The notes: generated from the sequence alone by a model not told the origin. A DNA stretch of 64,000 nucleotides from Burkholderiales bacterium (GCA_027493935.1 JAOSJV010000001.1:2069157-2133156), one strand, 5' to 3'; counted from the first letter of the stretch, positions 8,766-15,977 are shown. Made by a program: numbers and translations.

Positions 8766-9291
8766 TCAGTTGGGCAGCACGACGGTGTCGATGACGTGGA
8801 TGACGCCGTTGGTGGCGACGATGTCGGTCTTGATGACGTTCGCGTCGTTCACCTTCACGCCGGCCGAGGACGCGGCCACCTCCAGCGTCTGGCCCTGCAC
8901 GGTCTTCACCGCGCCGGGCCTGACGTCGGCGGCCATGATCTTGCCGGGAACGACGTGGTAGGTGAGCACGGCGGTGAGCTTCGCCTTGTCGGCGAGCAGC
9001 GCGTTCAGCTGGTCGGCCGGGATCTTGGCGAACGCCGCATCGGTCGGGGCGAAGACCGTGAACGGGCCCGAGCCCTTGAGGGTGTCGATCAGACCGGCTT
9101 CGGTGAGCGCCTTGGCGAGGGTGTTGAACTGCCCCGACGCCACGGCGGTATCGATGATATCCGCGCGGGCAGCCGACGTAGATGTCTTAGTCGTACTATA
9201 GTTGCCACCGCCGCTGATCGCTACGCCAGTGACTCCAAGAAGAGCAGTTGCAACGGAATCTAGAGACAAGAAGCTTTTTAAAAGAACTCAC
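8766..9291 (-). CDS. Fasciclin-domain (FAS1) secreted or surface protein
   Basis: One FAS1 domain with its conserved blocks: [20 protein letters not shown] (H1 region), [10 protein letters not shown], and the C-terminal [17 protein letters not shown]1 domains act in adhesion and cell-surface interactions outside the cytoplasm. A perfect AAGGAGAA ribosome-binding site (9304-9297) points to a GTG start at 9291. From there the frame breaks in an A5 run near 9278. Removing one A gives [19 protein letters not shown], a plausible signal peptide, and a protein of 174 residues. Without correction only a TTG at 9269 is usable. The 5' end is clearly more AT-rich than its neighbours. It sits between imuB and dnaE2 with its own terminator, so it is probably an inserted gene rather than part of the SOS unit. 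Confidence 0.85.
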
Positions 9292-9296
9292 TTAGG

Positions 9297-9399
9297 TTCT
9301 CCTTCTAAGAGATTACATGAGATCGAGATCAGCTCGGCTGTTTCCGAACTTTGTCTATGACAAAACGGAAGGTGGGGAGTTCCGCGGAAACTTCCGGCG
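9297..9399 (-). promoter_or_regulatory. Leader of the fasciclin gene with a perfect inverted repeat at 9350-9364
   Basis: TTTGTC-TAT-GACAAA at 9350-9364 is a perfect 6-base inverted repeat with a 3-base spacer, the form of a dimeric regulator site. It lies about 60 bases upstream of the GTG start. The ribosome-binding site is at 9304-9297. A second palindrome, TTCCGCGGAA, occurs near 9380. No convincing -35/-10 pair was found. Confidence 0.45.
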
Positions 9400-10920
9400 C
9401 TATGCGAACAGCCCGTGGAGGTACCAGCTCGCCCTCTTCGGGCCGGACGGGCGGGTCCGGTAGACCCAGACCAGGGTCCGATCGGACGTTTGCGCGATGA
9501 AGTAGTCGCGTGCGACCTCGTCCCCATCCCACCAGCCCGACTCGATGCGCTCCGGGCCGGCCAGAAGCGCGAGCGGGCCGCCGTGATGTGGCACCGAGTC
9601 GATCTCGGCCAATGGGCGTGGCTGCGGCAGCAGCCAGAACGGGCGTGGGCCGCCTGGCACGCCGAGCAGGGTGCCGCGGGTGGTGGTGGAGGCCGGGGTA
9701 ATCGATGGCTGACGGGCAGGCGCCGGCCGCCCGCACCCGGGCTCGCTGCGGCGCGACGCGTGTTCCGGACGGTGATCCGCCGCGGCCGTCATACCGTGCA
9801 CCGCCGCGGCGCCGAGCCGCGCACGCAGGCGCTCGACGAGCTTTGCCCACTCGCCCGCTGCATCGCCGGCCGCCTCCCCGAACAGCGTGCCCGGCTTGCC
9901 GGCGAGCGGCACGATGTCCTCGGCAGTGAGCGCGATCGCGCGCACCGGCGCGCGCAGGCCGACCATGGCGAGCCGCTCGCGCGCGAGGCGCGCGAAGTGC
10001 TCCGCATCGCGGGTCGGTGCGACCAGGCCGATCGCGATCTCGGTGACGGGCGCGTCGCGGTGGAAGAGCCGCAGTGCGAGTCGCTGGACGCCGCCGGTGC
10101 GCGCCGCGAGAAAGCCGGCGAGCTGCACGACGAGCCGCCGCGCGGCGACGGCGAGCATCTCGGCCTGGGCGACCTCGGCGGCGAGCTCGAGCCGGGCGTG
10201 GAAGCGCGGCGGCGACGCGAAGAAGGTGCGCGGATCGGGGCGCCGGCCGAACGCGCGATCGATCTCCTCGAGAAGACAGTGGCCGAAGCGGCGGGCGAGG
10301 CCGTCGCGTGGGAGCCGCTCGAGATCGCCGATCGTCTCGGCGCCGATCGCGGTGAGCGCTGCGAGCGTGTCGGGGTCGCAGTCGAGCAGGCGGACCGGGG
10401 AGATTGGCGAGGCCGGCGGCGAGCCGTGCCGGATCGAGCACGATCTCGCGCCCCGCGCGCGCGAGCCAGAGGGCGCCCTTCGCGGTGGGGGCGCCGGCGA
10501 CATGCGCGGTGAAGCCCATCGGAGCGAGCCCTTGTCGGAGCGCGGCGAGAATCGGCGCGAGCCCGTCGAAGAGTCTGAGGCTCGCCGAGACCTCGAGCGA
10601 CAGCGCGCCGAAGGCGTGCGCTCCGTGCCGCTGCATTGCGGATGGCAGCTCGAGCGCCACCGCCGGCGTGAACTGTGCCGCCCAGGCGGCGAGCCCGAGC
10701 AGCGCCTCGGTCTCGCCCGCCGGATCGCGCGCTCGCACGGCGAGATTGGGCGCGAGCGCGACGGCTGCGGCGAGCGTGTGCCCGGGTGCGACGCCGCGCG
10801 CCGCCGCACGCGGGTCGCAGACGAGGATGCGACCGTCCTGCGCGACGGCGCAGGGCTCAGGCGGGGTGCGCCGAGGATCTCGAGCGGCAGCTGCGGAAGG
10901 TTGACCGCGATCCATTGCAT
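9400..10920 (-). CDS. imuB: ImuB, Y-family polymerase-like mutasome subunit, with two frame breaks
   Basis: ImuB is an inactive Y-family polymerase homologue that links ImuA and DnaE2 to the beta clamp during SOS mutagenesis. The start MQWIAVNLPQLPLEI at 10920 is the normal family opening. It is followed, in another frame, by CAVAQDGRILVCDPRAAARG (palm region), and then by LLDCDPDTLAALTAIGAETI and IERLPRDGLARRFGHCLLEE in the original frame. The C-terminus ends with DYFIAQTSDRTLVWVYR, typical of ImuB. Frame breaks lie near 10870 and 10400 and cancel, leaving about 506 residues, the usual length. The first 64 bases overlap the end of imuA. Catalytic carboxylates of active Y-family polymerases are not evident, as is normal for ImuB. 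Confidence 0.85.
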   Translation of the reverse strand: MQWIAVNLPQLPLEILGAPRLSPAPSRRTVASSSATRVRRRAASHPGTRSPQPSRSRPISPCERAIRRARPRRCSGSPPGRHSSRRRWRSSCHPQCSGTERTPSARCRSRSRRASDSSTGSRRFSPRSDKGSLRWASPRMSPAPPPRRAPSGSRARGARSCSIRHGSPPASPISPVRLLDCDPDTLAALTAIGAETIGDLERLPRDGLARRFGHCLLEEIDRAFGRRPDPRTFFASPPRFHARLELAAEVAQAEMLAVAARRLVVQLAGFLAARTGGVQRLALRLFHRDAPVTEIAIGLVAPTRDAEHFARLARERLAMVGLRAPVRAIALTAEDIVPLAGKPGTLFGEAAGDAAGEWAKLVERLRARLGAAAVHGMTAAADHRPEHASRRSEPGCGRPAPARQPSITPASTTTRGTLLGVPGGPRPFWLLPQPRPLAEIDSVPHHGGPLALLAGPERIESGWWDGDEVARDYFIAQTSDRTLVWVYRTRPSGPKRASWYLHGLFA

Positions 10921-11570
10921 GATCGGCAGGGGTCGTGGCGGCAGGGCGTGCGGCGAGCGGCTGCTGGAGCAGCACCGGCGCGCCGAGCGGCGCGCCGCGG
11001 CGCTTGAGGACGCGCACCGCGAGGCCGCCGTTGGCGGTGTCGAGGGCAAAGGCGCAGTGGCGCCGGCGAAGCTTCATCGGCGACGTGCGGTGCGCGAAAC
11101 AGCACGGCGAGACCGCTGCTTTTCTCGGCGGCGATCTGCAGACGCCGCAGGTCGGGATAGCGCGGCGCAGCCGGCCATGCGAGCACCGCCCCGCAGGCGG
11201 CCGAGCGCAACGCCTGCTCGGTCGCCCACAGCGTCTCTTGCGGCGAGCGGGTCCGGACGACGAGCAGCCGCTGCGGATCGATGCCGGCGGCGGCAAGCGC
11301 CGGCGCGTAGGGCAGGTGGGGTGGCGCGATCCAGGCGAGGCAGCGGCCGCTGCGTGCGAGCCCGGCGAGGGCGGGCCCGAGCAGCCGCAGCTCGCCGATG
11401 CCCTCGTGCCGCGGAAGGATCTCCACGAGACAGCCGGTCGGCCAGCCGCCGCCAGGCAGCGCGGCGTCGAGCGCCGCAAAGCCGCTTGCGATGCCCGGTG
11501 CGGCGACGCCGGGTGCGGCGCCGCGCCAGACGTCGGTGCGCTGCAGGATCGCTTGCAGAAGCGAGGACAT
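10857..11570 (-). CDS. imuA: ImuA (SulA/RecA-like SOS mutagenesis protein), with one frame break
   Basis: ImuA is the RecA-like partner of ImuB and DnaE2. The ATG at 11570 gives MSSLLQAILQRTDVWRG. The core SGFAALDAALPGGGWPTGCL is the degenerate RecA-type nucleotide-binding region that marks this family, followed by GRCLAWIAPPHLPYAPALAAA and GIDPQRLLVVRT. The frame breaks near 11055. In the corrected frame the ending FALDTANGGLAVRVLKRRGA appears, which is the usual ImuA C-terminus. The predicted stop, after also allowing for the indel near 10870, falls at 10857, giving about 237 residues and an overlap with imuB. Translational coupling imuA-imuB is therefore likely. Confidence 0.82.
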   Translation of the reverse strand: MSSLLQAILQRTDVWRGAAPGVAAPGIASGFAALDAALPGGGWPTGCLVEILPRHEGIGELRLLGPALAGLARSGRCLAWIAPPHLPYAPALAAAGIDPQRLLVVRTRSPQETLWATEQALRSAACGAVLAWPAAPRYPDLRRLQIAAEKSSGLAVLFRAPHVADEASPAPLRLCPRHRQRRPRGARPQAPRRAARRAGAAPAAARRTPCRHDPCRSCNGSRSTFRSCRSRSSAHPA

Positions 11571-11584
11571 GATACGCACTATCC

Positions 11585-11628
11585 TGCACCCCCACCCCAA
11601 CCCTCCCTCTGACAGGGGGAGGGAGTGA
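11585..11628. repeat. REP-type palindromic repeat between lexA and imuA
   Basis: CACCCCCACCCCAACCCTCCCTC is followed after TGACA by GGGGGAGGGAG, forming a C-rich/G-rich stem. It is of the same type as the element inside dnaE2 at 7712. It fills the gap of about 100 bases between the lexA stop and the imuA start. No LexA box was recognised in this gap. Confidence 0.65.
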
Positions 11629-11670
11629 AGGCAGAGGAAAGGGATGTGCTACGCCGTTACGGTCCAGGCG

Positions 11671-12273
11671 CTACAGCGCCTTGCCGGTGCGGATCACGCC
11701 CACGCCGATGCCCTCGATCGCGAACTGCTCCTCGCGGGTGTCGACCACGATCGGGGCGTAGTCCGGGTTCTCGGCCACGAGCTCCACGGTGGCGCCGCGG
11801 CGGCGCAGGCGCTTCACGGTGACCTCGTCGGCGATCCGCGCCACCACGATCTGGCCGGAGCGTGCCTCCGCGGCGCGATGCACGGCGAGCAGGTCGCCGT
11901 CGAGAATCCCCGCGTCGCGCATGCTCATGCCGCGCACCTTCAGCAGGTAGTCGGCGCGCGGCTGGAAGAGCCCGGAATCGATCTGGTAGCGTCCCTGGAT
12001 GTTCTCCTCGGCGAGGATCGGCGCGCCAGCCGCGACGCGGCCCACGAGCGGCACGCCGAGCGGTGTCTTGAGCAGGATGCCGCGCGCGGTGCCGTCGAGG
12101 ATCTCGATCGCACCCTTGCGCTCGAGCGCGCGCAGGTGCACCTCGGCGGCGTTCGGCGAGCGAAAGCCGAGCACCCGGCAGATCTCGGCGCGGGTCGGCG
12201 GGAAGCCGCTCGACTCGATCGACTCACGGATGAGCTGCAGGATTTCAGCCTGCCGGCGGGTGAGGTCGTTCAT
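11671..12273 (-). CDS. lexA: LexA repressor
   Basis: 200 residues, the standard length. The N-terminal winged helix reads [20 protein letters not shown] with the recognition region [20 protein letters not shown]. The self-cleavage site is Ala82-Gly83 (RVAAGAPI), and the catalytic dyad is Ser117 ([10 protein letters not shown]) and Lys154 (VTVKRL). LexA represses SOS genes until RecA filaments trigger its self-cleavage. The ATG at 12273 overlaps the stop of the small upstream gene as ATGA, indicating translational coupling. An upstream in-frame extension to 12420 overlaps that gene and was rejected. It heads the block that includes imuA and imuB and probably autoregulates through the site at 13001. 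Confidence 0.96.
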   Translation of the reverse strand: MNDLTRRQAEILQLIRESIESSGFPPTRAEICRVLGFRSPNAAEVHLRALERKGAIEILDGTARGILLKTPLGVPLVGRVAAGAPILAEENIQGRYQIDSGLFQPRADYLLKVRGMSMRDAGILDGDLLAVHRAAEARSGQIVVARIADEVTVKRLRRRGATVELVAENPDYAPIVVDTREEQFAIEGIGVGVIRTGKAL

Positions 12274-12458
12274 CGTGTCACCGCGCTCGGCGTCTCTTGC
12301 GGCGTTTCCATTGCTTCCGTGCGCCGGAGCGTCGGACGCGGGTCGGCCGCCGGCGCGGCGCCGGCGGCGAAGCTGCCGTCCCGCTCGTCTGCAATCCGCC
12401 CCAGCTCGTCCCACAGGCAAAGCTGGAACGAGGAATCGATGGCTGCGCGGCGTCTCAT
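12270..12458 (-). CDS. Small hypothetical protein coupled to lexA
   Basis: 62 residues with no recognised domain. The ATG at 12458 follows CGGGAG at a suitable spacing, and the stop overlaps the lexA ATG by four bases, both signs of a real translated gene. The first half, [20 protein letters not shown], looks like a folded or peptide-like segment; the second half is low-complexity and rich in Ala, Pro and Thr. It sits in line between a Myb-like gene and lexA and so is presumably SOS-induced. A leader role for lexA translation or a small regulatory protein are both possible. Function is not assigned. Confidence 0.5.
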   Translation of the reverse strand: MRRRAAIDSSFQLCLWDELGRIADERDGSFAAGAAPAADPRPTLRRTEAMETPQETPSAVTR

Positions 12459-12480
12459 GTGTGCTCCCGAGGGCAGCGGT

Positions 12481-12963
12481 TCAGGGTCTCGCGGCCTGCT
12501 GCGGCAGCCATTCGCCGACACGCGGCGCGCCGCCTGCGCGCACGCCCGTGGGCATCGACTCCTTGCCGAGCTTGGCGAGCCGCGCCTCGATCGCGAACCG
12601 GCTGCGGCCGTGGGTGGCGGCGAGCAATGCAAGTGGCTGCCCGGCATCGAAGCCGGCGGCGAGCGACGCGTCCTCTTCGGGCGACCAGGGCTGGCCGGCG
12701 TTGCCGCGGGCGCTTCGCGGCTTGCGCCCCGCCTGCGACAGGGCCGTCTCGAGCGCCCGGATCGCATGGAAGAGGGCGCGCACGGTGTCGGTCCGCTGAT
12801 AGGGGCTGCCGGCGGGAAACGCCGCGCCGCTCGCCGGGTCGGCGCCGTCGGCCAGCGCCTGCAGGATCGCGCGTGCGCGCTCGTCGCTCATGGCGCCTGC
12901 TGCCGCGCGCATCGCTTCGGATGTCGTCTCAAATGTTGCTTCGAAGGTCGTTTCGTGCGCCAT
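12481..12963 (-). CDS. Hypothetical protein with a C-terminal Myb/helix-turn-helix-like segment
   Basis: 160 residues. The start ATG at 12963 has CAGGGAG upstream. The central block MSDERARAILQALADGADP followed by PYQRTDTVRALFHAIRALE, and then PWSPEEDASLAAGFDAGQPL, ending in HGRSRFAIEARLAKLG, is a pattern I recognise from uncharacterised betaproteobacterial proteins. The last part (WSPEED...RSRFAIEARL) looks like a Myb/SANT-type three-helix DNA-binding unit. The first 25 residues are a Glu/Thr/Phe repeat (ETTFEATFETT). It is the first gene after a LexA-like box at 13001 and precedes the small ORF and lexA on the same strand, so it is probably SOS-controlled. Function unknown. Confidence 0.65.
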   Translation of the reverse strand: MAHETTFEATFETTSEAMRAAAGAMSDERARAILQALADGADPASGAAFPAGSPYQRTDTVRALFHAIRALETALSQAGRKPRSARGNAGQPWSPEEDASLAAGFDAGQPLALLAATHGRSRFAIEARLAKLGKESMPTGVRAGGAPRVGEWLPQQAARP

Positions 12964-13000
12964 CGCATGGCTCCCTGTCGGTGGTTGCCACACCCCAGAC

Positions 13001-13015
13001 CTGATTTTTATACAG
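13001..13015 (-). promoter_or_regulatory. LexA (SOS) box-like site upstream of the Myb-like/lexA operon
   Basis: On the minus strand the sequence is CTGTATAAAAATCAG. Both half-sites are perfect but the spacing is N9 rather than the canonical N10. The centre contains an A5/T5 run, and homopolymer indels are frequent in this assembly, so one missing base would restore a perfect site. It lies 38 bases before the first gene of the operon. Confidence 0.65.
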
Positions 13016-13160
13016 TATCCGATGACCGCGCAAGCGGAATCTGCCGTGCGGGCCGATCGCCGTCCCAACACCCTGTTTTTTCATGAAGTTCGGCCGGCCA
13101 ACGATGCGCTATACTCACGGCGCGCGCCCTTTCGGCGCATCGACCGAGGCCACGACAGGC

Positions 13161-13364
13161 ATGGGCAAGAAGATCAAGACCGGCTACGAATCCGAAACGA
13201 CGCGGCTCATCCGCGCGGTGATCGCGCAGAACCCACGCATCGTCGACGAGCAGCGCAAGGGCCGCTCGCTCTGGTGGGACAAGAAGCTCGATCTCGACCA
13301 CCTGCGGCGCGCGCGCGAGTCGAGAGTGCCGCAGAAGGGCTACGTCTATCAAACCGAGGGGTAG
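13161..13364 (+). CDS. DUF3460 family protein
   Basis: 67 residues, the typical size. The conserved features are YESETTRLIRAV near the start, RKGRSLWWDKKLD in the centre and the C-terminal PQKGYVYQTEG, which together define DUF3460, a small family seen mainly in Betaproteobacteria. No function has been assigned to the family. The start at 13161 (MGKKIKTGYES) fits the family better than the ATGs upstream. A TATACT at 13110-13115 is a possible -10 element about 45 bases upstream. The gene is divergent from the SOS operon and followed within 10 bases by the TPR lipoprotein. Confidence 0.85.
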   Translation: MGKKIKTGYESETTRLIRAVIAQNPRIVDEQRKGRSLWWDKKLDLDHLRRARESRVPQKGYVYQTEG

Positions 13365-13374
13365 GAGAAGCCGC

Positions 13375-14079
13375 ATCTCCTCGTCCTGGCGAGCGGCCGC
13401 GCTCGCGGCCGCGCTCGCGCTCGCCGGCTGCACGCCGGAAGCGCAGCTCGCGCTGCAGGCGGCGCAGCTGCTGTCGCCGGTGTTCGTCACGCTGATGAAC
13501 AACGTGCGCGGCATGTCCCGCACGAACCAGGACAAGCTCGCCGAGTTCGAGGCGAAGCGCGACTGGGACGGGATGATCGCCTTCGCGCAGCAGAACCTGC
13601 AAGCGGACTCGAGCAACCCCGACTGGTGGATGGTGCTCGGGTACGCGTACTCGCAGAAGGCCGAGTACGAGAAGGCGGCCGACGCGTTTGCCCAGGTGGT
13701 GCGCTACAGCCCCGACCAGATCGAGGGCTACAGCCTGCTCGCCGAAGCGTACCGCATGATGGGGCAGCACGAGCGCGCGATCCGCACGCTCGACCGCAGC
13801 CTGCTGATCGACCGCGAGTCGCCGGTGATCTACTTCCTGATCGCCGAGAATTTCAAGGCGCTCGGCCGCACCGAGCGCGCGGTGGAATACTACGAGCAGT
13901 CGCTGCGCCGCGACGGCCGGCTGGTGCCGGCGTGGTACGGGCTCGGCGTCGCGTACGCGCAGCTCGGGCGCACGGCCGAGTACGAGCAGGTGGTGCGCCG
14001 CCTGCGCGAGCTCTCGCCGCCTGACGCCGAGCGGCTGGCGCAGTTCCAGCCGCGCGCGGTTGGCGGCCGCGCCAGGTGA
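13375..14079 (+). CDS. TPR-repeat lipoprotein; start codon unresolved
   Basis: The frame begins with a lipoprotein signal: a basic end, AALAAALALAGC as hydrophobic core and lipobox, then TPEAQLALQAAQLL. The mature part carries at least four TPR units, for example PDWWMVLGYAYSQKAEYEKA, VRYSPDQIEGYSLLAEAYRM and AWYGLGVAYAQLGR. It is therefore probably an outer-membrane-anchored periplasmic scaffold. There is no ATG, GTG or TTG in frame before the signal. A GGAGAAG ribosome-binding site at 13363-13370 is followed by ATC at 13375, so either an ATC start, a base error in ATG, or an indel must be invoked. A GTG at 13480 would remove the signal. Downstream is repeat array 2. Confidence 0.7.
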   Translation: MSSSWRAAALAAALALAGCTPEAQLALQAAQLLSPVFVTLMNNVRGMSRTNQDKLAEFEAKRDWDGMIAFAQQNLQADSSNPDWWMVLGYAYSQKAEYEKAADAFAQVVRYSPDQIEGYSLLAEAYRMMGQHERAIRTLDRSLLIDRESPVIYFLIAENFKALGRTERAVEYYEQSLRRDGRLVPAWYGLGVAYAQLGRTAEYEQVVRRLRELSPPDAERLAQFQPRAVGGRAR

Positions 14080-14096
14080 GGACGCGCGCGCTGATC

Positions 14097-14326
14097 GAAG
14101 GAGGGTAACGGGAGGGAACCCGGGTGGGTTTCCTCCTGTTCGTTCCCTCCCCGGCGGAAGGAGGGTAACGGGAGGAAACCCGGGTGGGTTTCCTTCTGTT
14201 CGTTCCCTCCCCGGCGGAAGGAGGGTAACGGGAGGGAACCCGGGTGGGTTTCCTTCTGTTCGTTCCCTCCCCGGCGGAAGGAGGGTAACGGGAGGGAACC
14301 CGGGTGGGTTTCCTCCTGTTCGTTCG
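14097..14326. repeat. Tandem hairpin repeat array 2: four copies, period exactly 60 bp
   Basis: Cores start at 14108, 14168, 14228 and 14288. The unit is the same as in array 1 (inverted repeat ACGGGAGG[G/A]AACCC / GGGTTTCC[T]TCTGTT) but with the linker CGTTCCCTCCCCGGCGGAAGGAGGGTA. The array lies between the convergent TPR lipoprotein and SDR genes and reaches the SDR stop codon. Because 60 is a multiple of three, the minus strand remains open through it with a 20-residue repeat of the type [20 protein letters not shown]. Confidence 0.95.
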
Positions 14327-15082
14327 TTACCCCGCAGTGAATCCGTCGTCGGCGGCGATCACGGCGCCGTTCACGAACCGCGACTGCTCGGCGGCGAGCA
14401 GGAGCACGATGCCGTCGAGATCCTCGGGCGCGCCGACGCGGCGGCGCGGCAGCATCTGCACGAGCTTCCTGCCGCCCTCGGTCGCCCAGTAGTCGCGGTT
14501 GATCTCGGTCTCGATGTAGCCCGGGCAGACGGCGTTCACGTTGATGCCGTGACGGCCCCATTCGAGCGCCATCGACCGCGTCATGTGGATCACCCCCGCC
14601 TTCGACATGCCGTACACGGAGATCTGCCCGAGCGGGCGCAACCCGGCCGCGGAGGCGATGTTGATGATGCGTCCCGCGCGCCGCGCCGCGATCATGCGCC
14701 GGCCGACCGCCTGCGCAACGAAGAAGGCCCCCTTCAGGTTGGTGTCCATCACCCGGTCGTACTCGTCCTCCTCGACCTCGCCGATGCGCTTGGTGAATGA
14801 GACGCCGGAGTTGTTGATCAGCACGTCGATCGGGCCGAGCGCTTCCTCCGCGGCCGCCACGCCGGCACGCACCGAGGCGACGTCGGTCACGTCCATGGCG
14901 AGAGCGCGCGCGGTGCCGCCTGCCGCCGCGATCTCCTCGGCGATCTGCGCGAGGCGCTCGACGCGGCGCGCGGCGACCGCCACGCGTGCGCCGGCCTGCG
15001 CCAGCACGCGCGCGAAGCGTGCGCCGAGCCCTGACGAGGCGCCGGTCACCATCGCGGTCTTGCCGTCCAGCCGCAGTTCCAT
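14327..15082 (-). CDS. Short-chain dehydrogenase/reductase (SDR)
   Basis: 251 residues, a classical SDR. The cofactor motif is VTGASSGLGARFARVLA (TGxxxGxG), followed by LINNSGVSF (NNAG-type), a Ser in NIASAAGLRPLG, and the catalytic YxxxK as SVYGMSKAG. The C-terminal CPGYIETEIN and FVNGAVIAADDGFTAG are typical. SDRs of this kind use NAD(P)H to interconvert alcohols and ketones; the substrate is unknown. The ATG at 15082 matches the family start, and a TTG at 15094 is possible. A perfect TATAAT at 15130-15125 on this strand is the probable -10. It is divergent from a crotonase-like gene, which suggests acyl-CoA metabolism, and its 3' end abuts repeat array 2. Confidence 0.9.
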   Translation of the reverse strand: MELRLDGKTAMVTGASSGLGARFARVLAQAGARVAVAARRVERLAQIAEEIAAAGGTARALAMDVTDVASVRAGVAAAEEALGPIDVLINNSGVSFTKRIGEVEEDEYDRVMDTNLKGAFFVAQAVGRRMIAARRAGRIINIASAAGLRPLGQISVYGMSKAGVIHMTRSMALEWGRHGINVNAVCPGYIETEINRDYWATEGGRKLVQMLPRRRVGAPEDLDGIVLLLAAEQSRFVNGAVIAADDGFTAG

Positions 15083-15124
15083 GTCGTGGCTCAATGCCGC
15101 CGCCGGCCCATGCCGGCGGCGGCA

Positions 15125-15130
15125 ATTATA
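15125..15130 (-). promoter_or_regulatory. -10 element for the SDR gene
   Basis: A perfect TATAAT on the minus strand, 43 bases before the SDR ATG. No clear -35 element is present at the expected distance. Confidence 0.5.
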
Positions 15131-15155
15131 GGCGCGGTTGCGCCGAGGGCGCGCG

Positions 15156-15185
15156 TTGCCCAGGCATCCGTGGGCGCGCTACACT
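15156..15185 (+). promoter_or_regulatory. Candidate promoter of the crotonase-like gene
   Basis: TTGCCC at 15156-15161 and TACACT at 15180-15185 are separated by 18 bases and stand 24 bases before the ATG at 15210. Confidence 0.5.
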
Positions 15186-15209
15186 GCGCGGTCCGTTTCC
15201 CGGCAGACG

Positions 15210-15977
15210 ATGACCGACCTGCTTCGCACCTACGAGCGCGGCGTGCTGCGCGTCACGCTGAACCGCCCGGAGAAGCGCAACACGCTGACGCGCGCGACCC
15301 TGCGCGAGCTGCGCGTCGTGTTCGAGGCGCACGCCGCGCAGGAGGATCTGCGGCTCGCGATCCTCGCCGGCGCCGGCGCGCTCGCGTTCTGCGCCGGTGC
15401 CGATCTCGCCGAGCTAGGCGCGGTAGAGACGGCCGCTGCGGCCGAGAGGTACGCGCGCGACGGCATGGCCGCGCTCGACGCACTGCGCGCGTTCCCGGTG
15501 CCGACGATCGCCGCCCTGAACGGCGTGACGCTCGCGGAGGGCGCCGAGCTCGCGCTCGCGTGCGACATGCGCGTGGCGGCGCACGACGCACGCATCGGGT
15601 TCGTGCATGCGAGCGACCATCGCCTGCCGGGGTTAGGCGGCGCGACCGACCTCGCGCGCCTCGTCGGGCTCGGATGCGCGATTGAACTGCTCGCAACCGC
15701 ACGCCGGCTCGCACCGGCCGAGGCGCAGGCGCTCGGCCTCGTCAACGCGGTGGCCGCGCCGGAGAGCGATTTCCTGGAGGAGGTGGAGCGCTTCGCCGCA
15801 CCGGTGCGCGAGCACCATCCGCACGTGCTGCGCGCGCTGAAGGCGTTCGCCCTCGGCGAGCGATTCGGCGCCGGCTTCGCCGAGCGGCGCGAGCGGGAGG
15901 TCGCCGAGTTCGTGGCGACGTGGACGCACCCGGCGCATCAGGCGCTGCTCGCGGAGCTGCGCGCGGGGCTCGAATAG
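15210..15977 (+). CDS. Enoyl-CoA hydratase/isomerase (crotonase) family protein, altered active site
   Basis: 255 residues with the crotonase fold: LNRPEKRNTLT at the N-terminus, the oxyanion segment LAFCAGADLAELG, and ALNGVTLAEGAELALACDMR. In standard hydratases two glutamates are catalytic. The first, in the GGG-x-E-L segment, is kept here as EGAEL, although the glycines are replaced. The second, normally in a PExxLG segment, is replaced: this protein reads IGFVHASDHRLPGLGGA. It is therefore probably not a simple enoyl-CoA hydratase. Crotonase-fold isomerases, decarboxylases or hydrolases are alternatives. The ATG at 15210 has a good promoter candidate upstream. Its end overlaps the convergent flavoprotein gene by about 40 bases. 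Confidence 0.82.
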   Translation: MTDLLRTYERGVLRVTLNRPEKRNTLTRATLRELRVVFEAHAAQEDLRLAILAGAGALAFCAGADLAELGAVETAAAAERYARDGMAALDALRAFPVPTIAALNGVTLAEGAELALACDMRVAAHDARIGFVHASDHRLPGLGGATDLARLVGLGCAIELLATARRLAPAEAQALGLVNAVAAPESDFLEEVERFAAPVREHHPHVLRALKAFALGERFGAGFAERREREVAEFVATWTHPAHQALLAELRAGLE

